From: Ottelia alismoides
Taxonomy: Eukaryota; Streptophyta; Magnoliopsida; Alismatales; Hydrocharitaceae
Assembly (NCBI GenBank): GCA_037367405.1
Contig: JAZKJV010009778.1
Coordinates: 124,001 to 188,000 of the forward strand
Length of the DNA: 64,000 bases
Reading direction: 5' to 3'
Shown: in pieces, positions 1 through 10,985 of the stretch
Numbering within the stretch: position 1 is the stretch's first letter
Layout: every line of letters starts with the position of its first letter
Position numbers and translations under genes: made by a program
Notes under the pieces: generated by a model
The model's input: only the letters and a program-made list of their open reading frames with translations
What the model was told of the DNA's origin: nothing
The model's database searches: none

Positions 1-984
1 ACATCTACTGATTCACCATTCCCTAATAGAGGTACTTTTCAGCTTGACTGGGTTTTCGGTAGCTCAGGCAGCCCTGCATGGAGACACTAACATGAGTAGT
101 AGCTCCAGAATCTAGCCACCAAGTGTACTGTGGTACCGAAGTCAAATTAATTTCTGAAAAAAACAAAACTATGAAGCGTACCTTTCTTAGTACGCCAAGC
201 GTGATAATTTGTGCACTGCTTCTTCCTGTGTCTTCAGCTCCACAAAAGAAACAACCCATAGCAGATGGTTCCTTATCTTGTTGTTTCTTATGAGGTACTG
301 TGACCGCAGCTTCCTTTTCCTGCTTCCTTTTCTTGCCCTTTCCCTTAGAGGTGGAGGCAAGATGAGCACTTTCTGTCTTATCTTGCTTTAGCCTTTCCTC
401 TTCCTGAACACATTATGAGATGAGCTCATTCAGAGACCAAGTCTCTTTCTGACAGTTATAGCTCACCTTAAACTGGTTGAATGAAGGGGGAAGAGATATC
501 AGAACCAAATGCACTAACAAGTCCTCAGAGAGTTCAAGTTTGAGTGCTTTTAACTTAGAAGCAAGAAGAAACATCTCCATGATGTACTCCCTGATGTTAT
601 CTTTTCCCTTATACCGCATTGAAATCAGACTATCCAAGAGTGTACCAATTTTAGCCTTTTCATTCTTGGCAAATCGTTTTTCAATATCGGCAAGGAATTC
701 TTTAGCAGTACTTATTTTCTCAGACATAGTGCCCCTGAATGCTTCCGGAATGGCTCTTTTCATTATCATCATGCACATGCGATTTGATCTCTCCCACTTT
801 TCTTTATCCCTCTTTTCATCAGAGGTACTCTTATCCGTAAGTGGTGGAGGAGAGTCAATCCTTATCGCAAGATCAAGATCCATGACCCCAGAACTATCAA
901 CAAGTTCTCCTGTCATGACTTAAAATTGGAGCCATTTAATATTGGAATCGAATTGATGGTAGCAGTTATATTGGAGGAATTCAT
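1..984 (-). pseudogene. Ty1/copia gag-protease remnant, truncated by window edge
   Basis: The minus strand reads as the start of a copia polyprotein. The ATG is at 984-982, followed by the gag (UBN2-type) region. The open stretch 916-413 encodes about 167 residues with the family-typical core FAKNEKAKIGTLLDSLISM. A basic linker follows, then a decayed zinc knuckle (CFFC, about 253-240), and the protease signature WWLDSGATTHVS with the catalytic Asp codon at 112-110. It is broken: an in-frame TGA at 915-913 where a Trp codon is expected, a one-base frameshift near 897-905, another near 410, and one near 25-30. Gag and protease together should lie in one frame. Integrase and RT would lie left of the window. 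No primer site or LTR was recognised upstream (above 984). The identification is firm; the lineage within copia is not determined. Confidence 0.85.
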
Positions 985-2461
985 ATCTGAAAAAAAATAA
1001 CATAAATGCTCACATAACTGCAAATGAAAATGAATATAGGTAAAATCCCATCTCAAGATATCTGCCACTCCGTTATAGTTTTATCTTTGGACAAAAATAT
1101 AACTTGTGAGTGATATCTTGACTTAGTAATAAATATTGATGATAATAACGTACCAAAAAGAAATCTACCTTTGGGTGGATTTAATATTTGCAAGATAACC
1201 AAATAATCATCACATATTTAATACTAAACTATATACATAATTTTTTAATGGATATCAATTTTCCTTTGGGTAAATATCATCCATATAATTAATAATGCAT
1301 ACCCGTTTATATTTCATCACACATTAATTTCAACAACATCGGCCACTTTGGTGACATATTTGTTTAAATAAATGTATATCGAAAATATGTAAAAAACCAT
1401 CCCTATATTCAAAACCCGTTGTTAAGTTTTAACAACAAAAAATGCCCTAATGGGAAACTGTGGGCCCATAACACATTGTTGGATTCTAAAGACTTAATCC
1501 TTAATGGGTATTGCCATAACAAATGTAGATAATTCATAAGAAAAGTATGACTTTCAGTTTTCTATTTGTTTACACATACATGTCTAGAACAATAAGGTAA
1601 TTATGAGATTCTCACAATATCAAAGCTACTAATAAAAGACATTGATCAAGTATTTAAGATGACAATAAAGGAAACATGCTAAAAATTTATAAGAGAGTAT
1701 ATGAATGAAAAGAAAGTGCAAATAATATGAACTAGAATGACATGTATAAGAAGGGTACAATTTAGAACTGCATTTTAAAACTATGCATTACCATGCACTT
1801 TTAATGAATAAAAGTTTCCATATTTTGTCCATAGAAACAATAAAACAAATCTACCACACGCATATAAAAGAAGGAAACACATGTAGAATATACTAACCGG
1901 ATTGAAGGGCAGCCATTAAACAAAAAAAGGGTCGGATCTTCCAAAGGAAGAAGCCAAACCTCCAACCTTTAATCTTCGTAACCTCTCCAAGGAGAAAAGT
2001 CCAACCTTTTTTAAAAGAGAGATATCCCAGTAACTTTCCCTTTTTGAGATGGGGATTCAAAAAGAGATGTGCGTTGGGGTGGTTTCCTTTGGGGATCATG
2101 ACCCATTCTCAAAACTACCTTGATAATTTTCAGTTCTACCCATCATAGATATGAAATTATCCCTTAGGTCTCTACATATTAAAATCCCAAGCAACCAAAA
2201 TACACTTATGCCCAAATAAATTCTTGAACTTTATTTGATCACCTTTTTATTTTATTGGGACACTTGACAGTAATATCGATTATATATGTATACATATAAG
2301 TCCATCGTTGGAATTAAATTCAACATCGACACCCTCATCATCCCCGTGTGTGGTCGTGGCCCTCCCATGCGTCTCATCGTCACCCTCCCACATACAACTT
2401 GTGCCACCGATGTGTGTTATGGGAGGGGGAACCCTAGCAAAGGATTCCCAACGAAGAGACC
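985..2461. other. AT-rich spacer, no gene seen
   Basis: This should hold the leader and 5' LTR of the copia remnant if that element were complete. I could not find a minus-strand primer site (the reverse complement of TGGTATCAGAGC) or LTR ends. A 68-residue minus-strand reading frame at 1893-2099 is lysine- and tryptophan-rich, resembles nothing I know, and is probably chance. Confidence 0.5.
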
Positions 2462-2495
2462 AAAAATAGAATGTGGGTTATCACATTCTATTTTT
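2462..2495. repeat. Perfect 14 bp inverted repeat
   Basis: The left arm AAAAATAGAATGTG (2462-2475) and the right arm CACATTCTATTTTT (2482-2495) are exact reverse complements separated by six bases (GGTTAT). It may be the core of a small foldback element. No surrounding target duplication was identified. Confidence 0.8.
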
Positions 2496-3224
2496 ATAAT
2501 GTGACAAAATGACTTATATAGGTTTGCAACATGAATATAAAAGAATGAATAATATTGTTGTAAAAGATGATGATGTATTTCGAAACTCCCAAAAAATCGG
2601 CTTCTTCTGTTCTTCATTAATTGTCACGTCATTACTACAACAAATGAGTTACCAAAGATTGATGAAATTTTTAAAGAGGAAAAAAGGATAAAAGTTGTTG
2701 CAGAAGGTTGGTAGCTAAAAAAGAGCATTCGTTTATTGAGAATTTCAAGAAATAAAGATAAGATTTCTTACAACTAGTTGTTCTATACATAATACCTGAC
2801 ATGAAAACTATTTCCAAAATATTCAGAAGTATCAAAGTCATTAAAAGTGATGGTCTTGAACAATAGCTAACTACCTAGATTGTAGCACGAGTAGTATACG
2901 TGGTCAATTTTCAATGGCACTCCATGTAGTTGTCACACAAGAAATTAGACCTAAGACAACGAATAATTTGAATATTCGTTGCCATATCTTTTGATGTTGA
3001 AGATATAACAATGAGTATAATTCGGTGTCAAATCATATTTTTGCTTCATGTTGTATGATTTATGCTCATAATTAAATCAGGACATATTACAAAGAAACTG
3101 TTGGGAGACGGGCAACAAGTTGCGCCACCAATCCCTTTTGGATGACAAATCCAATTCTTCTGAACACAACATCCATAAACCTGAGAACCATAACATTGCT
3201 ATGCACATCATATTTTGTATTGTA

Positions 3225-3511
3225 ATTAGCAATGAATGTCATATACGTTGTTATGTTGTTAAATGTCCATATAACAATGATATTTTCGTTGAGTTATTCG
3301 TTAAAATTCACACTAATCATTGCCAAATTTAGCACGATTAGAAAAAAAGGCCAACGAATAATTGTTATATGATTCATTGCGGGGAATGTAGCAACGAATA
3401 CCATTACACATTGCGAATTTAAAGAAGCAAACAACGGATAATCTTCGTTGTTATATATTTAACTACGGAAGATATGACAATGAATATTAAATTATTCGTT
3501 GTCTTATGTGA
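3225..3511. repeat. Direct repeat copy 1, rich in the CAACGAAT motif (possible CACTA subterminal region)
   Basis: This stretch matches 5826-6073 in the same orientation with moderate divergence. The shared landmarks are GTGATTCATTG or GATTCATTG, TTGCGAATTTAAAGAAG, TATATTTAACTA and AAGATATGACAA. It carries several copies of CAACGAAT and ATTCGTTG, also seen at 2940-2990. Just to the right, at 3512-3524, lies TTTTCATATAGTG, which reads CACTATATGAAAA on the other strand and resembles a CACTA-transposon end. No matching left end was found, so the CACTA assignment is tentative. Confidence 0.45.
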
Positions 3512-3524
3512 CTTTTCATATAGT

Positions 3525-4620
3525 GTGTGTTGGGTTTCTATCTTAGTGATGACCTCCTTTTAGGTGTTTATGAACACTAATCATGGGACGGTTGTGGGAA
3601 GACTTCAGACATGGCATCATAGTAAGGTGCAGCTCTCCGCATGTCAAAGGGGTCCCATCAGCCCGACCAACCCAAATGGCGGCATCCTAAAAAAGGGATA
3701 GTCTTTGAAAAGGAAGCGCGCTGCTGATATATACATTGAGGCATGGATAGTCGTTCACATGAGAGTCTACCCTCACCTCTCTTCGTTTGAATTGAAAGGC
3801 AAAGGAGAAGGAACTTTGCACTATTTTGACTTTTTTTTGCATCATTAAAGAGACCCTTTTGAAAACGAGTTTGAAATCGATTCGCATTGATGGATCGAGT
3901 GCATAATCCACCATATCTACATGACCATACACTTATTTAATTCCCACACATAAGTATCTTCAATTGCATCAATGACTATGATAGGGTCCTCTATTATTAC
4001 TCTACTACTATTATATTCCATTCCATTCGTTTTAACAAATTATTGGTTGCAAGTGATCTTATGGCATATTCCATTTTCAATAGGGATGTCCATTTGATAG
4101 ATAGGCCACAGTTCTCTACCTTGGACTTCTTGCATAGAATTAAATCCACGATAAGAAGCACGACAAAGACCCTTCTCCCACCTCCACATCAACCCCATCT
4201 CTAAGATGGTAGATAGAATTTGTTTCACATATATATCCAAATCAAACAACAAGAACAAGCCAAGTGAAAAATATATTCACATTGTTAAATCACCAAAGAT
4301 GCTCTCCTTCTTTGACCCCTTTCTCTTTGTCTTCCAATTAATATGACCTCATTTCTATCCACCATACCAAAGAAATGGAATCATGCTTAGCAAATCTAAT
4401 GGGTTCCAACTTGGGAATTAACAAAGTGCAAGAGTGCTTTTGGCTCTTTGTTTTTAGATGTTTAAGATGAAATAACCCTTAGTTTAAATACCAACTACCT
4501 AAATATCTTTAGTTCAAATAATGCTATAAAATCCATGCTTAAATTCATAATGTTTAGTAGAGATTGACATCATTTTTCTAGTGATAATGGTGGCTTCACT
4601 TTCATGGTTAACTGCTATTG
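3525..4620. other. Spacer between repeats, no gene seen
   Basis: Unique-looking AT-rich DNA. Short minus-strand reading frames at 3687-3932 and 4040-4258 have no recognisable domain. I found no RNA gene or terminal repeat. Confidence 0.4.
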
Positions 4621-4624
4621 GGAG

Positions 4625-4740
4625 TGAGTCTACCTTATGGTCTGGTAGTAGAAGCAGTGAACTCCCATTCTAAAGACCATGGTTCAACCCCACCCTCCCA
4701 CCTTAATCACTAAAAAAAGCTGCTTTGAGGAGAGTCTTGC
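4625..4740 (+). mobile_element. Putative SINE with tRNA-like head
   Basis: A box A-like string TGGTCTGGTAG (4638-4648) and a box B-like string GGTTCAACCC (4681-4690) are spaced as in an internal RNA polymerase III promoter. The surrounding sequence (GAGTCTACCTTATGG before, CCACCCTCCCACC after) has the look of tRNA-derived plant SINE heads. The body and tail downstream are not delimited and no target duplication was identified. It is not a functional tRNA gene, because the acceptor-stem pairing is absent. Confidence 0.45.
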
Positions 4741-5246
4741 AACTAGAATAAGATAAAATATATAGATGTAAGCTAGCTGGTAAACAATCCAACTAGGAGA
4801 AATCATGCAGCTGGTCGCAAGTTAGTTGGACGGTAGTTGTGTGGGGCAAGGATTTTACCTCCCAAAATCCCTGACATCTCTCTTTCCACATTTTCCATAA
4901 GAAAGTAAGGGCAAGATATGACCAGGTAGGAATGAACACTCATGGTAAGTAAGGATATGCTGCCTCAAGGTAGGTGCAAATTTGTTGAATCCATTTTGAA
5001 GCTTCAGAGTGGGTTTTCTTAAGGAGGTTATTTCTGGGAACGCGATCTATCGTCGAAGTAAGAACCCCTGAGCAACCTTATAATACATACGAGTATATAA
5101 GAGAGAAATACATACTAATATATTAAGGTCTGATAATATAATATAATATAATATAATATAATTTCTATATTTATCAAAAACTTTGTGAAGTCAAAGGATG
5201 AAAAAGATGACCTCTCTCTGGTCTCTCGCATGCGTTCGTAACCTCA
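4741..5246. other. Spacer with an ATAAT microsatellite
   Basis: No gene seen. A pure run of the pentanucleotide ATAAT (about six copies) lies at 5132-5163. The rest is not recognised. Confidence 0.5.
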
Positions 5247-5840
5247 CTATGGCTCACTGGTACTCGACGAGAACTGAGGGAAAAAGTGAGTCGGATCCCC
5301 GCGTGGGAGACGTTGCGGATCGATAGACACGACTTCTTCGGAATCCCTAAGTAAATAATCAATAGAGTCTTCAAATATTACCACACAGGTAGCATAAGAA
5401 AGCCAGTTAGAACATGTTTCTTTTTCGGTGGGCTTAGGTCTGCAAAATGGCTTCCCATTTTGCAAGGTATATTTTTCCTCTTGTCTTAGTTGCCATTCCA
5501 AAATGAAGTTTCCTTTAATGTTATCAAACACTTTAATCACATATTTTGGAATCAATAAGATGGAGCAAGTATGGGTAAGCAGAGTTGTTAGAGCCGCATT
5601 CGCGAAGATGCACCTTGATGAGATAGGGAGGTGAATCTCCGTCACAACTATTACTCTTTTCGAAGCTTTCCCAATCAACTTGTTCCATAAGTTTTTTTTG
5701 GTAGTCTTGCTAAGTGCAGTCCTATTTAGTAAGAACGTGGATTCATCAATTTTGGTAGTCTCAAGATGATGTATCAATTTTGAATCGTAAGAACGTAAAT
5801 CATTATCAAAGCATCTTTTGTACTTATAATTATCCAACAA
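5247..5840 (-). CDS. Unassigned 197-residue open frame
   Basis: An uninterrupted minus-strand frame of 197 codons with mixed composition. It is rich in Lys, Thr, Ser and Leu and has a C-terminal stretch (SSTSEP) that is not low-complexity. I recognise no domain, signal peptide or membrane segment. It lies just to the left of the second CAACGAAT repeat copy (5826-6073) and overlaps it by a few bases, so it could be an internal fragment of a DNA transposon bounded by those repeats. In DNA this AT-rich a chance frame of this length is possible. I report it only because it is among the longest open frames in the non-retroelement part of the window. Confidence 0.15.
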   Translation of the reverse strand: MLDNYKYKRCFDNDLRSYDSKLIHHLETTKIDESTFLLNRTALSKTTKKNLWNKLIGKASKRVIVVTEIHLPISSRCIFANAALTTLLTHTCSILLIPKYVIKVFDNIKGNFILEWQLRQEEKYTLQNGKPFCRPKPTEKETCSNWLSYATCVVIFEDSIDYLLRDSEEVVSIDPQRLPRGDPTHFFPQFSSSTSEP

Positions 5841-6073
5841 ATGTGATATTCGTTGTTAAAGGTTCATAACGATGATTTTCCATTGTTTTATTTGTTACAA
5901 TTCATATTAATCATTGTAGCAACAACAAGAAGAAAATTCAATGAATAATCATTGTTACGTGATTCATTGTGAGGTATAGAAATAAATACCATCATTTGTT
6001 GCGAATTTAAAGAAGTAAATATATATTTAACTATGAAAGATATGACAACAAATATTAAGTTATTCATCGTAGC
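5826..6073. repeat. Direct repeat copy 2 of the CAACGAAT-rich element
   Basis: Homologous to 3225-3511, same orientation, about 2.6 kb away. It keeps TTGCGAATTTAAAGAAG and the AAGATATGACAA stretch, but has lost a block between the AAGAAG and TATATTTAACTA landmarks. The two copies could be the two subterminal regions of one transposon, or two separate insertions. Confidence 0.5.
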
Positions 6074-6182
6074 ATGAAGGTTATTGGGCGACGACAAGAA
6101 ATGAAGATTTACAAAATGAAAATGAGGCAACGTGCTCTCTAACCTTAGTGAAGACCAAGTTCGAAAAGATACCAGGCCCAAA

Positions 6183-6295
6183 GGGTATGTTTGGTAACTG
6201 AGTTGGATTGGGTTGGAGTAACATGTTGTGAATAGTAGATGCTTGAATGGTTAGGAGGGGTTGGAATGAAGAGTGTGATGTGATGTCACATTAGT
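6183..6295 (+). mobile_element. Partial MITE related to the Harbinger MITE at 20982
   Basis: It begins GGGTATGTTTGGTAACTG and continues through GAATAGTAG, GGGTTGGAATGA and GTGATGTGATGT in the same order as the complete element at 20982-21285. The right terminal repeat is missing, so this copy is truncated or diverged after about 6295. Confidence 0.6.
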
Positions 6296-6361
6296 TTGCG
6301 ATGGACAATGGGTGGGAGAATCTAAGTTAGCTGCAACCAGGGAGCATACTCCTTTTTTCCC

Positions 6362-6400
<39 letters not shown>

Positions 6401-6772
6401 GAAAGTGAGCCTACCACATCCATTTTTAGTAAATTTGTATTTTTTTAAATACCACCGTAGATTTTTATTAACTATATCCCTTTAATATGTCATTCAAATT
6501 TCGTCAGAAACAAATACTCATACGGCCTCCATCCATAACATGTATTTTTAACAGTCTTAGATTTGTTGTAAATTGCATGTTATGGATGGAGGTGGTAGGA
6601 GTCTCTGTTTCCGACGAAATTTGAATGACATGTTAGAGAGATATAGTTATGAAAATCCACGAAGTATTTTCAAAAAAAATAAAAAATGCTAAAAATGGAT
6701 GTGAAGTAGGTTAGGTTACTACTTCACAAAGTAGGCTCCCTTTCCTCATACACACACACATATAATATATGT
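6362..6772. mobile_element. Foldback MITE with long inverted arms
   Basis: The left arm starts GGAAAGTGAGCCTAC (6400-6414) and the right arm ends GTAGGCTCCCTTTCC (6731-6745), which pair with one mismatch. Pairing continues inward over roughly 150 bases per arm, including CATTCAAATTTCGTC with GACGAAATTTGAATG and CCTCCATCCATAACATG with CATGTTATGGATGGAGG. Outside the arms are matched simple repeats: (TA)n(GA)n at 6362-6399 on the left and an AC/TA run at 6749-6772 on the right. No coding capacity. The transposon superfamily is not determined. Confidence 0.75.
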
Positions 6773-8220
6773 ATATGAAAGAAAAATTTTGATATATAAA
6801 ATATACTAAGAATAGGGATAATGAAACAAAAGAAGGTTAGTAAACCATTTTTTAAAAAAAAATAAAAAGAAAGAATAAATATAGATAATGAATACCAAAA
6901 TACAGAAGAAAAATATGGGGTTTATCTTTCTGTATAGTTGGTACTATAAGCTGCCTAAAACAATATTTTTAACCGATTTTGATTATTTGTGATTTTTATA
7001 CGAATTTCTGTAGCTTTTCAGTATTTTTATGTTTTTTAAGAAGTAGATATTATATTTTTATTGTTTTCTGGATATGATAAGGTATATATAAAAATAAAAA
7101 TATCATGATGTCTTATATATTTTTTATAAATATTTAACATTTTTATGAGTAATTTAAGACAAGATCTTAGTTTCTGGATTTTTATTTTTTAAAAAATACA
7201 AAACAAGTAAAAAAACTAAGCTAAAAAATGTGGAATGATCATGAATATGTGCGCTATTATGAAATATTTTCCTTTTGCCAAAATGATGTCAAATGTACTC
7301 TGGAGAAATCCAGCAAGTAATTATTTACATAATTCCATGGAACACGTGTGACAGTATTCTTTTTAATTTTTTTGGCATGCAACAAAGCATAAAAATGACC
7401 ACACCAGAAATAAGAAGTAAACTCTAAGCATATGGTTTCTATGAATTTCAAAGTCCAAAACATGCAATGTCATAAAATAATTCCACAAAATTCCCATTAA
7501 ATCCAAAATGGCTCAAAATTTGCACAATAGCAGTAGCATAAGTTCTTGAATCACTACAGAAAGTTAAGTTCAAAATAGCAAAGGACTAAAAAGCTATGAG
7601 CATGCAAACACAAGGTCTCTTTACACTTTTCCTAAATAGAATTAAAACATAAAAATTATGAAAGCTGAGGGTTAGTTTGCAAGTTTTTCCAAGTCACATG
7701 GGTGGAGCACGTGAATTCTCTGGGATTTGACGGTGAAGATTCAAAGGGTCCGTTAATCAGGGTCGTTGATCTCGGACAATGAAGATGGGACTTCCTTCTT
7801 TGATTGTTACCACGTGGGAAGTACTTAGGAGTTGTGTATCATGAAATTACATCACAATGGATAGAGAAAGAAGGAGAGAGATCACAGAGAGAGAAAGAGG
7901 GGGAGAAAAGAAGTGGCGTTGGGAGTTGTGCGAAATGAAGAGAGAGCTCTCTCAGAGGAATTTACGTAGTAGTAGATGGGGAAGAAATTCAACTTTAAAA
8001 TAGTTAATAGATTGGAGTTGATTTAATTATTTTATGAATTGATAATTACTGGAGATTGATGTGTTTGGACCTGGATGCAAAGTAATTAGATTAAAAAACA
8101 TATGTATAATATTGAATAGTTTTGATTTCATTTATGCTTATAACCTCAAGTACTTAATTCATTTACAAATTGAACCTGAGACGCTAACAAAGAAAGACAT
8201 CCCATAATTAGCTGGTACTT
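6773..8220. other. AT-rich spacer, possible decayed LTR piece
   Basis: No gene seen. A GA-rich stretch at 7860-7960 preceded by CACGTG-containing DNA (7812) is reminiscent in style of the minus-strand LTR at 44322-47715, whose transcribed part is also CT-rich on its own strand. No alignable block was found, so this is only a suggestion. Confidence 0.3.
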
Positions 8221-8940
8221 TCTCAAGTCTTATTACACTTTAATTTGGTATTATCTACAAAAATGTCCAAGTATTTTACATTATTTTGTTAATAAAAGGA
8301 ATAATTAACAGTAGTATTTGTTAGTAACCTTTGGTAAAAGAAAAGCATAACATTTAGAAGTATTCTAAATGTATAAATTTAATTTGTTTTCTTGAAAGAA
8401 ATTAATAAATTAAATTGGTAGTTAGTACATAAAATGACATGTAGTGCTAACCGATACTGTGTCGATTTTTTATTACAATGTAATTTGATATGATAGACAT
8501 AAATGCATGAGTATTTTACAATATTTTATTGTTAATAAAATAAAGACTTAAGGACCGTCTCTATGTAGAATTACTTAGTAACCTTTGGTTAAAAAGATCA
8601 TAGTATTTAGCAATATTCTAAGTGTACAAAGTCGATTTGCTACCTTTAAAGAAATGAACTAATATTGTAGATATCTTAAATACATAACATGAGAGGTAGT
8701 TAATTTGTATTTTGTCAAATTTTAATTATAACATAAGTTGGTATGATCAACACAAATGCCCGAGTATTTTACATTATTTTGTTGCTAAAAGAAAGAATTA
8801 AGGTCCATTTATATATACATATATAATATTTAGAACCTTTGGTAGGAAAAGGCATAGAATTTAACAATATTCTAAGTGTAAAAGTTAATATATTTTCTCA
8901 AATTAAATAAATTAATGTTGTAAATAATTTAGCTAAATAA
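8221..8940. repeat. Three diverged tandem units of about 240-250 bp
   Basis: Units begin near 8227, 8467 and 8716. Each carries, in order, TTATTACA or its decayed form, GTATTTTACA (8271 and 8511; GTATTTTACAT at 8764), then AACCTTTGGT and TATTCTAA. The spacings are 240 and about 250 bases. The function is unknown. It looks like an old short satellite array. Confidence 0.65.
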
Positions 8941-9500
8941 GATGGGAAATATGCGAATAATATCAAAGCATCTATAATTTTCTCAAACGATACATGATTA
9001 ACACATATATGCCTTTGATTTTTTTCTAATATAATTTGAAAACCTAACCTTATGGATCGAATTGTTTTATAATGATTAATGATGAAGATGAAGACTATTT
9101 TACCTTTAATATTTTCACTATTTTTGGTTGTCTATCCTTAATAGAAATAATGGGCTTTATGATTAGTTGCACTCTTCATTCAATGTATTTTTTTATTGAA
9201 TTTATTACTCACATAGGTTTTAACGCAAACAATTTGATTTTGATAAGAAAACATTCGTAAAAATATTACATTAAAAAGTTCAAATTACTTTACAATAGAT
9301 TCACGCGGAAGGATAACTTGCCTACTTTAAATGAAAATAAAGAGTTCCTTTTGTCCAATTCCAATGTCCAAATATAGAAATAAGTAGATAGAAAAAAGTT
9401 GGGTGTTTTGCAATACCTAAATGGAGAGAGAAAGATTATGTGACATGTGGGGAAAGATGATGAGGTGGTTGTGAGGTGTGGTGAAGACCTCGTGGTGGTG
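8941..9500. other. Left flank of copia element A, no gene seen
   Basis: AT-rich DNA with a GT/GGT-rich end (9470-9505). Short frames at 9072-9260 (+) and 9290-9559 (-) are not supported. The second one crosses the transposon boundary, which argues against it being a gene. Confidence 0.5.
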
Positions 9501-9505
9501 GTGGT
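9501..9505. repeat. Target site duplication of copia A (left)
   Basis: GTGGT immediately before the 5' LTR is repeated exactly at 20134-20138 after the 3' LTR, as expected for a copia integrase 5 bp staggered cut. Confidence 0.9.
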
Positions 9506-10754
9506 TGTTGGACATGCGAGCCCACGGCGAGCCATTATGCAATAAATGTTATTGCACATATCATTCCCTGATCTGAAATGAAGAATAAATAATTTGTATA
9601 ATAGGTCCCTCTGTACAATTAGGGTTATGTACCATGGCCATCTTGATGATCATATAGCCGTTGATTCAATAATTGAAACATAGAGGCTGGTGTTTGGATG
9701 AATATCTAAAGAGTTAGATTGAGGACTCATCAAGCACCGTCAAATGATTATTAAGAGATGATCTCCAGCCTGAGTAGGAGATGGCAATCCTTTCTCACAT
9801 AGGCTGATATCTGACCGACCTCTTGATGCAGGTCCTCTGCATGGGAATAGTGATTCGGAGGTGTCAGATTAGTTAGGTCAAAGGGTTGACTTAGCGAGAT
9901 GGAGACAACCTAAGTCCTATGTTGAATACTATCACAACATAGGCACACATCCTCTGACCAGAGACAGATGTGTTACTATATGTTTGAGTATGTACATTTG
10001 GCAGACCATTAGGTTGATGACCTAACCAAGGTCTATACACTGGCGAGCTGGTGTGCATATAAGGGCATATGAGTAATACGATCTCTCAAAGGGATCATAC
10101 ATGTTCATTTATGAACCGGAAGACATGAGCTCACTCATGAGGTATTGGGATCGATCAAATTCCATGCATGGTCGTCGTGCTTTGAAAGCATGACAAGAAT
10201 TTGAAGGTATGATATATGCTTTGGGAAAGCATGTGATCGATACCAAATCCCAATGACCAAGATTGAGAAACTTGGTGATCAAACCCTGAAGAAGACAATG
10301 TAAAATTGATCTTCATCTTCAGATTGATCATTAGTCTTCCAGTATGCATGATGTGCAGGTATTGGGAATACCCGAGGGTGATGTGATCATAAACGATTGT
10401 ATAACCATGACTTTTCCAGTCCGAGGGAGTGATGAAACAAGTCTGGATTTTAGTGACTCCTCTCAATAGAGAAGTAACTTGATCTTGGTCTAAATGTTGG
10501 ACATTGATCTGAATGTGATTCAGATGCAATGAGAAGATTAAGTATACGGACTTGATTTAGTCAAGCATCTGTGGGAGGTCCGTTAGATCTGGATTTGAGA
10601 TGAGATCTCAATATCCAAGTCACTATACATGGAACAATACAATCGCCATGTCCTATCTCCAAGTATCTGCGGGAGAAAGCACATTATTCTTGAAGGAGTT
10701 CAAGAATAATTCCTATGATGAATTTAGTATCCAAGCAAGAAGGTCTTGATGATA

Positions 10755-10985
10755 AAATGAGATTTAATTATCAAGTATAATATGAATGAGATTCATATTG
10801 TGAGAATGATTGTCCAAGATAATTAAATGAGATTTAATTATCAAGTATAATATGAATAAGATTCATATTGTGAGAATGATTGTCCAAGATAATTAAATGA
10901 GATTTAATTATCAAGTATAATATGAATAAGATTCATATTGTGAGAATGATTATCCAAGATAATTAAATGTGATTTAATAATCAAG
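10755..10985 (+). repeat. 70 bp tandem repeat, 3.3 copies, in 5' LTR
   Basis: Units at 10755-10824, 10825-10894 and 10895-10964 are nearly identical, with a partial fourth to about 10985. Each unit holds two inverted repeats: AATATGAAT with ATTCATATT around GAG or AAG, and across each unit boundary GATAATTAAAT with ATTTAATTATC around GAG. Confidence 0.9.

Noticed and set aside
477..923. 148-residue plus frame opposite copia gag
   Set aside because: Mirror of the minus-strand gag frame, which carries the recognisable motifs.
4638..4690. Functional tRNA gene
   Set aside because: Box-like strings are present, but no acceptor or anticodon stems can be drawn; a SINE head fits better.
10155..10529. 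124-residue antisense frame in the copia LTR, also present as 116 residues at 18215-18565
   Set aside because: It exists in the two LTRs of A because the DNA is duplicated. The 3' copy is already frameshifted, and B has no equivalent frame, so there is no sign of protein-level selection.
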